Shown piece after piece: positions 55,005 to 64,000 of a stretch of 64,000 bases of DNA (position 1 is its first letter; each line of letters opens with the position of its first letter). The notes beneath the pieces were generated by a model. That model did no database searches and was not told the origin of the DNA. It saw only the letters and a list, made by a program, of their open reading frames with translations. Origin of the DNA: Strigamia acuminata (taxonomy: Eukaryota; Arthropoda; Chilopoda; Geophilomorpha; Linotaeniidae); the NCBI GenBank assembly GCA_949358305.1, contig CASHSZ010000136.1, positions 1 through 64,000 on the forward strand, written 5' to 3'. A program made the translations under genes and the position numbers.

Positions 55005-55262
55005 GACCGATTGGTTAGTTTGATTCGAATTGATTTATTTATTTATATTTATTTTATTTTATTTTCTATTTTTCAAGTCAATCCCGCGGGCGCGCCAGGA
55101 TGCTAGCGCGTTTCGCGGCCACCGAACCGATGTTGCCAGGGCGTCCGGCGTCGAGGTAATTAATTCGGTTCAACGTTTCAATTTGTCCGCCCGTCCATCA
55201 GTTTGTTCACTTAGTTTATTCAATTTGATCTCTTCCTCAGTGACCCACAACCAGGCGCGTAA
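54539..55262 (+). CDS. tandem-exon gene, 112 aa, unknown
   Basis: Exons 54539-54588, 54670-54780, 54876-54953, 55078-55155, 55241-55262. All introns are phase 2 with GT-AG ends and (TTTA)n or T-rich 3' ends. The ATG follows a splice acceptor (TTCCAG|ACGATG). Exons 3 and 4 are both 78 nt and encode related segments (IHPRGRSVLFARFAGAQLMG and SQSRGRARMLARFAATEPML); exon 2 ends with a third related piece. The donors are followed by the same TTAATTCGRTTCAACG text, so exon and intron were copied together. Exon 1 is short, hydrophilic and Asp/Asn-rich. AATAAA lies at about 55337. The layout matches the gene at 33164, whose second exon is also 78 nt. Function unknown. Confidence 0.65.
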
Positions 55263-58200
55263 TCGGCGATGTGACGAGTCGATTGTGAATCTTTTTTTAT
55301 TTTATTTTTCTATTTTTCGTTTTTATTTTGTAAACAATAAAAACACTCAACTTTTATCATAGAATTTGAAAAGTTTGACAATTTCTTATTAAATTTTGAA
55401 TTGGAGTGTGGGGGGAGCAATGGTCGAAACGTCGTTACGGGGAACCAGATGGAAATGTTAGCGATAAAGTCGTTCAAAGTCATAAAATCGGTGTCGATTT
55501 TTACGAGGCGTTGGGGACGGTTGGAACTCGAGTCAACCAATGGACACGTCGATGCCACTCCGTTGTAAAATGCCACACACAGACACACACGTGCACGCGC
55601 GAAACATCAACAATAAAGCTCGTAAAACGACACAAATTGTCGAGTGAATAAGCGAATTGGGTTCTCCATTTCGACGATGATTGCCGGGGAGTAATTCGAT
55701 CCTCCCCCTCTATCGTCGTTCGTCACCCATCGGAATATCAACGACAGATCCGACACTGTGGAGACTTAAAAGATGAGTTTTTCTCCTATCGTTGCCCTCT
55801 AATTTTTTTTCCTTCGTTTGTATTCCCTTTCCCCTTCCATCTCTCCGTTTCTTCGCGCGCATTTGGGAATGCCGTCGGGGACTTCGCTTCGCGGTCGCGC
55901 ATCGACGTCGAAACATGCCGTATCGGTGTGCGGACGTTTTCTATGCCCACAACGAACCGAATCTGTCGGACGCGAGTAGAATGCGCGTCACGAGGTCTAG
56001 ACTAACGGATGAGTGTCGATGTGGGAGCTTATTTTTGGGACGAGTCGTCGGGGTTGCCGCCGCCTTCGCCACCGCTCAACGAGCCCAACTGTCACTATTC
56101 GTCGGGATGGATGCGTTTTGTTCCCGACTTATTTATCTATTTATTAATTTTTTTCTTTTTTTTTGACCGGCCCGAAGGCCAGTCTGAGACCGAGAGGCGG
56201 GAGACGCGTATCGCCGTTGGAACCAACAGCATCATAGAATGCAAGAACCCGGCTACCGCGACTCGTACAGATTGAGTGCAAAGAGTTAACCACTGACCTC
56301 GAAAGGAAACTAGCAAAACAAGCTGTACGATCGATTGGTCTAAAAATGCTCACAAAACCCATCGAGTGCAGTGATATAAACTCGCGTCGACTACGTTGGT
56401 GCAGCGTGTATTGCGAGATGAAATTTAAATCGTAAACCAATTGAGACGTTCACGATCTTGTTTCACGCAACATCTACCACGAAAATCTAATTAATGACTG
56501 GATCACATGACACAAAATTAATTCTACGACCGGGAAATCGATTTCTATTTTTTAAAGACTTTTATTTAACTCGGCGCGAGATTCTACCTACAAACGATAA
56601 ACGCATCCTTTTTATTTTCTTGTTGTCGTCTCGAGAGTCTGTGGATCTACAACCTGGCCTAATCTGACCTAATTCAAATCTAAATTTGAATCTGAATTTT
56701 GCGTTTTCTTTATTGTTTCAACATTATAGGAGTTTCTTTTTGTTAAACAGTTATATTTTTAATTCTTGTTGGTTGTTAATTGCGTCCTGGTGCGTTGCCA
56801 TAAACACCAAACACTTCGCGGACATTCATCCACGTTGACGGACATCATTACCGACGCCCGCGCCAAAAGCCACGTGTCGCGCTCACCCCCATCGCATCAC
56901 GTGCATTATCGCGCGTCGTAACGCGCTCAAACGCGTAGATCGCGAGCAAAGACACACTCATGTCCATATGTTGCTGAGGACTTTGCTCACGGTCGCGCGT
57001 CGACGTCGAAACGTGTCGAAACGAGCCGAAAAATGCAGGCAACCACGCGCGCGTCATGGGGTTTAAATAAGCGAACGGATGTCGGTGCGGAAACTTATTT
57101 TCGGGACGAGTCGTTAGGGCTGCTGTCGTCGCCGCTCAACGGCCCCAACTGCTCCCATTCGCCGGTAGACCGAGCGAGAACGGGTGCGTTCTATTTCCGA
57201 TTCATTTATTTATTATTTTGACCGACCCGAAGGCCAGTCTGAGACCGAGAGAGGTGTTTGTTTAGAAAGGACCCCCTATCGCCATACGCGAGAACCCGGC
57301 TACCACGCCGCTCGGCGGGTACTGCGCCGCTCGACCAAGCGGCGGGCCCGAGTTCCGCATTCGATCTGAAAGCGTTCGTGAAGCCCGTTGAACGTGTTCG
57401 GAGAGACTTCCGTCGACTATGACGGCGCCAGACCACCGGGAGATGGAAATAAAATATGAAACGATTGGTTTTCTATAAAATTTTTATGGCAGTGAGTTGC
57501 GGCGAAGATAATTTAATTAATGATTGGAGCACGTGGCACAAAATTAATTCTACGATCGGGAAATGCATTTCTATTTTTTAGACTTCTAAACCTTGTGTTT
57601 AGAAAGTCTAATAATGAAACGGCTCTGTCTGTCCGTCTTCGACGTCCGGTCACGTGACCTGTATGTAATGTTTCTACTTCCGGTACTTCCGGTTTGTGTA
57701 ATATCCCAAAAAAATGAATTAAAAAATTAATCGGACGATTGGAAAGTAGACTTTTCTGGTGCAGTTTTTGGTCTATTTTCCAATTATAAATATGAAATTG
57801 GCATTAAATATAGTTAAAAAGAAGAAAATGCTAAATTACGGCGAAATGTAATGGAAAACAGCGCCACTCGGCGGATCCCGTAAGCTATAATGGAGGCAGA
57901 AATCTTCGTCGCAAACTGAAAAATGTTGTTTTCTATCTCGAAATGAGATTTATAAATTTTGAAATCAGTCTCATTCGACTGGAAATCCAAATCTGCACCT
58001 GCCTGTATCTTTTATTTTTCAATTTGGTCAAGAAAAAGTACCGTTACGATCCACCGAAGTCGGCGACCGCGTGGCAAATTTGGTGGGAAATTTGAAAAAG
58101 ACTGATTTTTAAAACTGAATAATTTTAATGATTAAATGAGGTTTCCTACGTGTAATTTGGCGCTGAAAACGATGGCGTCATTAGTTTTTGGATCAAATAT

Positions 58201-58421
58201 AGTTACAAAGGCGAAAAAAGCAATTTACGGCAAAATTTAAGTAAACCAGAGCGCCATCTGACGGAAGCCGTGACCGAAACGTAATGTAATGTACTTCGTA
58301 ATGAAAATTGGACAAATGGAAGTGAAATCTGAAAAAAAGGGGTATCACGTTGAGATTCTCACTATTTGTTCATTTTTTCGTTTATTTTTTTTTTTTTTAT
58401 TTGTTTTCTTTCCTTTTCCAG
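55263..58421. repeat. spacer with shuffled repeat units and a 75-bp direct repeat
   Basis: 55853-56160 is almost the same as 60955-61250, and 56775-57255 almost the same as 51018-51485. Hairpin-bearing unit starts are at 56165 and 57220. Two related blocks of about 75 bp at 57808-57884 and 58196-58271 (AAATATAGTTA...GCGCCA) differ from the other repeats. A possible AATAAA for the preceding gene is near 55610. No further coding was supported. Confidence 0.6.
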
Positions 58422-58703
58422 TCGTCCGCCGCTTCCATCCCGCGTGCGCCGACGGGCAGGTTGAAGACGGTGGATCTTATAGTCCAAAGAGCGACGAAGG
58501 AGGAGGAACGAAAGAATGAAGGCAACAGAAACGTCCCCATGAGAGTCGAGATGCTTCCAGATGGAGACGTTCTTTTGTCGCATTCAGTGGTGAGCGCGTT
58601 AGTCCGTGTGGGTGTGGTAAGAGTCACATCAGAAAAAGACGAAGGAGACGGCGACGAGTCTCAGAAAGAGAATCGAGAGGCTGGCAAAGAAGACGCGGGA
58701 TAA
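58422..58703 (+). CDS. last exon of a coiled-coil/acidic protein, family member 4 (partial)
   Basis: Follows an acceptor (CTTTTCCAG) and stays open for 93 codons to TAA. It begins SSAASIPRAPTGRLKTVDLIV, comparable to SLLTPRTPGAKKVERIV in the 11.3-kb gene, continues with a charged helix and MRVEMLPDGDVLLSHS, and ends in an acidic tail (DEGDGDESQKENREAGKEDAG). I could not find a first exon in the right phase upstream (the donor-like GGGGTATCAC at 58340 gives the wrong phase), so the gene may be truncated. It converges on the zinc-finger gene at 58907. Confidence 0.5.
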   Translation, partial: SSAASIPRAPTGRLKTVDLIVQRATKEEERKNEGNRNVPMRVEMLPDGDVLLSHSVVSALVRVGVVRVTSEKDEGDGDESQKENREAGKEDAG

Positions 58704-58906
58704 TAAAAAATTGACCGTGTATTTGTAATAATGATAACAATAACAATGATTAATGTGGATTTTTTTTGTTTGTTTTCTTTTTTATTAAAAAAAAAAAAAA
58801 AAAATTAAATAAATAGATAAATAATAAAAAGTAAAAAACAAATAAAAGCAAATGAAGAAGAGTTGGACAGTGCAAATTATGGGGAAAAAATAAAATTAAA
58901 TAAAAA

Positions 58907-59455
58907 CTAATGTCCATTGACGCCACCTCCATCGTTTCCGGCGGGCGCTTGGTAATCGTGTGCCTCCGCCCAATGAGTGACGAGATCCCCGGGAGAGGGC
59001 GTCGCCGCACAAAACGGACAGCGTCGCCCGTTGAGTCGGTGCACTCGTTTCAACGCCTAAGAAGAAAGGGGAAAAAATAAAAATACGAATTAGTTAACTA
59101 GTGTGTGAATGAAGAGGATAATCGGACACTCATCGATGCCAGACAGACGAGCTCGCGCGAGAAATTTTTCACGTCCTTGTGGATGTTGTGTCGCTGTCGC
59201 TGATGGCGAAAGACGTCGACGCAGAAGAATCCGTTCGGTCCTGAGGCACATGGGGCGGGGGAGAAGAAGAAGAAGAAAAAAATTAAAATAAAATTAAAAA
59301 ATATTTATGTATATAAAATAAATAAAAGATATAGAACAAAAGATATAAAATAATAAGTAAATAAATAACCGTTTCTTACTATCGGGGTGTTTATCATCGC
59401 ATAGAGCGCAGGAGTATGACCTGCCGCCACCCTCCTCTTGTGGTGCTTCCGCCAT
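58907..59455 (-). CDS. short zinc-finger-like paralogue of the 13-exon gene
   Basis: Minus-strand exons 59455-59380, one starting at 59240 and one at 59056-58907 (stop TAG). Exon 1 starts at ATGGCGG and encodes MAEAPQEEGGGRSYSCALCD, matching SFYCALC in exon 9 of the larger gene. Exon 2 continues with GFFCVDVFRHQRQRHN against [15 protein letters not shown]. Exon 3 begins ALKRVHRLNGRRCPFC, matching KALKRCPFC, then has a His pair (THWAEAH) and ends GGGVNGH. It keeps only the zinc-finger module and lacks the long N-terminal and C-terminal regions. The donor of exon 2 is uncertain; it must leave phase 0. Likely nucleic-acid or zinc binding by analogy only. Confidence 0.58.
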
Positions 59456-61247
59456 TTTCCTTTTGTTTGTGAGACGAGTAAACAACTGAAAATAAATTGG
59501 AGAGAGAGAGAGAGAGAGAGAGAGGGAGGTGATTGTGGTCGTGGGCGTGGTCCATTGACCGAGAAATCACACAAAGCATCAAACTTACTTACCAACGAAC
59601 ACGAGGTGGTAGTGAGGATCAGACGGAAGATGAAACGCGCGCGTTTGATATAAGCTGCCGAACCAAAGTGTGTGTATGTCGTGAGCGGCTGATGTGACAT
59701 CTGGTGGCAGTCCGAGAACGATTTAAGTTTGAACTATGGAGCGTCGGCAAATGAACGGGTCTCTCTCGTTGGCAATCCTCGTTGTTCCGACGAATCCTGC
59801 TATCGCCGTCTTTGTGGTCCTCGTCACGGTCGTCGTTTTTATTTAACTCGAAACGAACGTTAATACTAAGTTTCCAATGTGCGTAGACGCGCGTGCTTCG
59901 CGCGTTTTCCACATGTGGTGCGCCCGTCAAGCGTGAATACAAAACGTCGACCCAATAAATTCCGAAACTGGGCTAATCTTGTTTTATTCGCCCATGTGCG
60001 CTTACCCATATATTTTGTTTTTCAGTTTGTGGAAAAGTTCATTGCCTGTGGTTTTCGGCGCGTACATGGCAAACGCGGGAAAATTTGCGGTGGTAGCGCG
60101 CTTTGGTGGCAATAAAAAAAAAAAAACACCATAATGTTAAAAATGGGAATCCCGTCGGGTTTTTTTTTACGAAACATCTTGCAGAAGCTTATTTTTGAAC
60201 AAATTGTTTGGGGCTGCCGGTGCTTGTCGGCGCCAGCTGCCCCGTATTCTGTACAGAGAGACGTTCAAAAGAACATCTATTAACTCATACGGTAGAAAAA
60301 CCACAGAAGTGAGTAAAACAATCGCGGAAAACCAAAACCCTCCGGATTTCCGCGAGGGCCAGGATTGGTCTGGATTACTGGAATCACTCTCGAAGCCCGT
60401 CGAATGCGTTGATGGAGATTCGCACCAACTACGACAGCGCGTGGCAACCGGAAGGTGAAATTAAAATATAAAACGGCGGATATTTTACAAAACTTTTGTA
60501 TCGGTCGTTTGATACAAAGATAATGTGATTAACTATTGGAATACGAACCGCGAAACCGATACCACGATCCGAAATTTAAACTTTAATCGTCCACCCATTG
60601 TCGATCGCCAGACATCTATAAGCGATAGGTGCGCCCTTTTCATTTTCGTGTCGCTCCCCCAGAGTTTGTGGGTCTAACCTGACCTAATCTTACCCAATTC
60701 GAATCTGAATTTGAATCTAAATTTTGCGTTTTCTTTATCGTTTCAACATTATACGAGTTTCCTTTTGTTAAACAATTATGTTTTGAATTTTCGTAAGTGG
60801 TTGGTTAATTGCGTCCCGGTGCGTTGCCATAAACACAAAGCACTCTGCGGACATTTATCCACGTTGACGGACATTATTATCGACGCCCGCGTCGAAAGAC
60901 CGTGTCGAGCTCATCGGCATCGCATCACACGCAATATCGCGCGCGCGAACGCGCTTGTGCGAGTATGTACGTCGTCGGGGACTCGGTTTCGCGGTCGCGC
61001 ATCGACGTCGAAACATGCCGTATCGGTGTGCGGATGTTTTCTATGCCCACAACAAACCGAATCTGTCGGACGCGAGTAGAATGCGCGTCAAGAGGTTTAG
61101 ACTAACGGATGAGTGTCGATGTGGGAGCTTATTTTTGGGACGAGTCGTCGGGGTTGCCGCCGCCGTCGCCGTCGCCACCGCTCAACGAGCCCAACTGTCA
61201 TTCATTCATTTATTTATTTATTTATTTATTAATTTTTTTTTTTTTTT
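59456..61247. repeat. spacer with (GA)n and diverged-to-young repeat modules
   Basis: (GA)n at about 59500-59525. CATCTGGTGGCAG near 59698 lies upstream of the minus-strand gene. 60180-60460 is a repeat copy with TTGGGGCTGCCGGTGC...CCCC, 60460-60960 matches 50690-51170 with divergence, and 60955-61250 matches 55853-56160. No gene was recognised. Confidence 0.6.
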
Positions 61248-61830
61248 GACCGGCCCGAAGGCCAGTCTGAGACCGAGACCCGCCGACCGACCATTGGATG
61301 GTAGGCGAGTCGACCAACAGAAAATGGCGACGAACATTTCGGGAAGCGGAACCACACCAACGACCGACCGACCATTTGGTACTCAACAGGTACTCCGGTC
61401 TCGATCTGAAGAACGTCCGCAAAGTCTATCGAATGCGATGACCGCGACTCGCGTCTACCGCGACGGTACATGGTCCCCGGGAAATGATTTAAAAATGTAA
61501 AACGACGGTTGTTTTGTAAAACTTTTATTCGAATCTGTCGCGACGAAGATAAAATGATTAACGGTTGGAAGGCGAGCCGCGAAATCAGTTCTACGACAGG
61601 GGAATTAAAATTTTAACCGTCTTTCTTTTTCGGGTGATTTTTTTTACTCCGTACCGATCGCCACGTCAGACACGAGTAGGATGCACGCGACCGCGCGCAC
61701 GTTTAAACGAACGAACGAACGAACGGATGCCGACGCGGAAACTTATTTTCGGGGCGAGTCGTCGTGGCTGTCGTTGCTGTCGCCACCGCCGCCGCTCAGC
61801 GACCCCAGTTGCCCCAATTTTACGGCCAAT

Positions 61831-61869
<39 letters not shown>

Positions 61870-64000
61870 TTTTGACCGGCCCGAAGGCCAGTCTGAGACC
61901 GAAGAAGCACGGCTGCTTTTACAAAGACGGGTATCGAATACCGCGCCGCTCGGCGGGTACTGTGCGCCGCTCGACCGAGCGGCGGGCCCGAGTCCCGAGT
62001 TCGATCTGAAAGTGTTGGCAAAACCCATCGAACGTGTTCGGGAAGACTCCCGTCCACAACGACGGCGCGAGACCCCCGGAAGATGAAAATAAAATACGAA
62101 ACGGCTGATTTTCTGTGAAATTTTTATTACGACGAGTTGCGACGAAGATAACCTAATTAACGGTTGAAGCACGGACCGCAAAGTCGGTTCCACGACCGAA
62201 GAATTAAAATTTTAATCGTCTTTCCTTTTTCGGGTGATCTATGCCGATCGCCACACCGGACACGAGTAGAATGCACGCGACCGCACGCGCTGCGGGGTTT
62301 AGACGGACGAAGGGATGCCGGTGCGGGAGCTTATTTTCGGGGCAAGTCGTCGGGGCTGCCGCTGCCGTCGCCGCTCAACGACACCATTTGCCCCTATTCT
62401 CGTCGGGACGGGCGCGCTCTATTTCCGATTTATTTGTTTCTTCATTTATTTATTATTTTGACCGGCCCGAAGGCCAGTCTGAGACCGAGAGAGCGAGGAA
62501 GGCGTTCAAAAAGGACGCCTACAGCCACTGGAAGCGAGAACCCGGCTACCACGCCGCCCGGCGGGTACTGAGCCGCTCGACCGAGCGGCGGGCCCGAGTT
62601 CCGCTGGCGATCTGAAAGTGTTGGCAAAACCCATCGAACGTGTTGAGGAAGACTCCCATCGACTGGGACGGCGCGAGACCCCCGGAAGATGAAAATAAAA
62701 TACGAAACAACGGATTCCCTACAAATTTTTTTTCCCGGTAAATTACGACGAAGATAATCTAATTAACGGTTAAAGTACGAACCGCAGAGTCGGTGCCACG
62801 ACCGGAGAATTAAAAATTTAATCGTCTTTCTTTTTCGGGTGATATTTTTTACTCCGTACCGATCGCCACGTCAGACACGAGTAGGATGCACGCGACCGCA
62901 CGCGCGCTGCGAGGTTTGAACGAACGAATGGATGCCGGCGCAGGACCTTATTTTCGGGGCGATTCGTCCGGGCTGTCGCTGCCGCTGACGCCGCTCAACG
63001 ACACCACCTGCCCCTATTCTGGCCGGGACGGGGGCGTTCTATTTCCGATTTATTCATTTATTTATTTGTTATTTTGACCGGCCCGAAGGCCAGTCTGAGA
63101 CCGAGACCCACCGACCGACCATTGGATGGTAGGCGACTCGACCAACAGAAAATGGCGACGAACATTTTAGGAGACGGAACCACACCAACGACCGACCGGC
63201 CATTTGGTACTCAACAGGTACTCCAGTCTCGATCTGAAAAACGTCCGCAATGTCTATCGGATGCGATGACCGGGACTCGCATCGACTGCGACGGTACACG
63301 GTCCCTGGGAAATGATTTAAAAATGTAAAACGACGATTATTTTGTAAAACTTTTATTCGAATCTGCCACAACGAAGATAACCTAATTAACGGTTAAAGCA
63401 CGAACCGCAAAGTCGGTTCCACGACCGGAGAATTAAAATTTTAATCGTTTTTCCTTTTGCGTGTGATATTTTTTTTTAACCCCGTACCGATCGCCACACC
63501 GGACACGACTAGAATGCACGCGACCGCACGCGCGCTGCGAGGTTTAGACGGACGAAGAAATGCCGGTGCGGGAGCTTATTTTCGGGGCGAGTCGTCGGGG
63601 CTACCGCCGCCGCTGCCGCCGCTCAACGACGCCACCCGCCCCTAGTCTCGCCGGGACGGGAGCGTTCTATTTCCGATTTATTCATTTATTTGTTATTTTG
63701 ACCGGCCCGAAGGCCAGTCTGAGCCCGAGACCGATTGGGGACCTGTCGACCACCCATTTGGAGCACAAGCACAAATACCGCACCACCGACCGATCCTCGG
63801 GTGGGAGAGGCGAATGCCATCTTGTCATCAAACGGGGATCGAGCGGCGCACGAGACGGGGGCGACGGCCCTCTCACTTTGGTCTCGATCTGAGGATCCCC
63901 TCAAAATCCGTAGAACGCGATGATTGAAACTAACGCCTACTACGACGGCACGAGACCCCCGGAAGATGAAAATAAAATGCATAACGGCTGATTTTCTATA
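61248..64000. repeat. tandem array of about 600-bp units, running off the window
   Basis: Hairpin-marked units begin at 61248, 61874, 62460, 63076 and 63700 (spacing 626, 586, 616, 624). Each unit ends with a GGGGC(G/A)... GCCGCCGC ...GCCCC region and a (TTTA)n-rich run just before the next hairpin. The variable part after the hairpin comes in kinds: 61268 and 63096 share CCGACCGACCATTGGATGG, while 61894 and 62480 share GCGGGTACT...GAGCGGCGGGCCC. The order A-B-B-A-C suggests higher-order structure. Confidence 0.85.

Noticed and set aside
55406-55651. 81-codon ORF after the 54.5-kb gene
   Set aside because: No splice or start context and no recognisable features; it lies between two AATAAA signals and is probably 3' UTR or spacer.
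58289-58340. First exon for the gene at 58422 (MYFVMKIGQMEVKSEKK)
   Set aside because: Its donor leaves phase 2 while the next exon needs phase 0; the frame would end early.
50451-64000. Protein-coding genes in the repeat arrays (long frames containing ASLRPR or RPEGQSETE)
   Set aside because: The frames recur only because the units are repeated; frames break between units and no consistent start or splice structure exists. Only the DAYRHWRQ stretch is noted as a relic.
50451-64000. Hammerhead ribozymes or retrozymes in the tandem units
   Set aside because: I found no CTGATGA...GAAA core in correct arrangement on either strand.
50451-64000. CRISPR array
   Set aside because: Units are 600-1200 bp, sequence is eukaryotic, and no short regularly spaced repeats with unique spacers exist.
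1-64000. One giant piggyBac-linked element or integrated large DNA virus covering the window (transposase plus kinase plus novel genes)
   Set aside because: No capsid, polymerase or packaging genes; novel genes are intron-rich; no matching terminal repeats seen. The kinase alone does not support it.

Overview
The window is eukaryotic and almost certainly metazoan. Genes are split by short GT-AG introns (about 65-550 bp) with T-rich or (TTTA)n tracts before the 3' splice site, AATAAA signals follow several genes, and LTR retrotransposons of two superfamilies are present. CpG is not visibly depleted, which argues against a heavily methylated vertebrate-type genome and fits an invertebrate. I cannot name the species. 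The mix of recently inserted retrotransposons, tandem satellite-like arrays and fast-evolving duplicated gene families resembles a subtelomeric or otherwise repeat-rich accessory region.

Layout. 1-8508: a multi-exon piggyBac-type transposase gene on the + strand. It is interrupted in its third visible exon by a complete Ty1/copia element (992-7647, 5-bp target duplication GATGC) and also has a non-AG splice acceptor. The copia polyprotein carries, between integrase and reverse transcriptase, a segment that matches the methyl-CpG-binding domain (MBD) fold signature, including the residues that contact methyl-CpG. 8.7-33.9 kb: a series of small, unfamiliar intron-containing genes (coiled-coil, acidic/basic, Ala-rich). 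They include a two-exon family with four members (11.3, 26.4, 31.2 and 58.4 kb) and a 13-exon gene (15038-20604, minus strand, about 956 codons) that ends in two zinc-finger-like motifs. A retropepsin-like gene lacking the catalytic Asp lies at 29.4 kb. Old diverged repeat copies, two tRNA-like SINE heads and a 348-bp foldback element are scattered between them.

33.9-48.5 kb: a 14.6-kb Ty3/gypsy element on the minus strand with 1439-bp LTRs and a 4-bp ATAT duplication. Gag and pol are joined by a textbook -1 frameshift signal, and a large third ORF without envelope features lies downstream of pol. It inserted into the last codons of a tandem-exon gene (33164-33895), and its terminal TG creates the new stop codon. 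Each LTR holds an array of four hairpins with unrelated stems but constant flanks.

48.8-64 kb: an intronless thymidine kinase gene (a decayed fragment lies at 14.8 kb), a second phase-2 tandem-exon gene (54.5 kb), a short paralogue of the zinc-finger gene (59 kb), and repeat arrays with 0.6-1.2 kb units. Ten repeat units share a 20-nt hairpin that is fully paired only when read on the minus strand.

Genes here do not form an obvious pathway. What connects them is duplication: zinc-finger gene and short copy, four coiled-coil copies, two exon-repeat genes, thymidine kinase and its fragment, and repeat units that encode the same DAYRHWRQ peptide as the zinc-finger gene. Exon structures were deduced by hand from splice signals and reading-frame continuity and have no transcript support.
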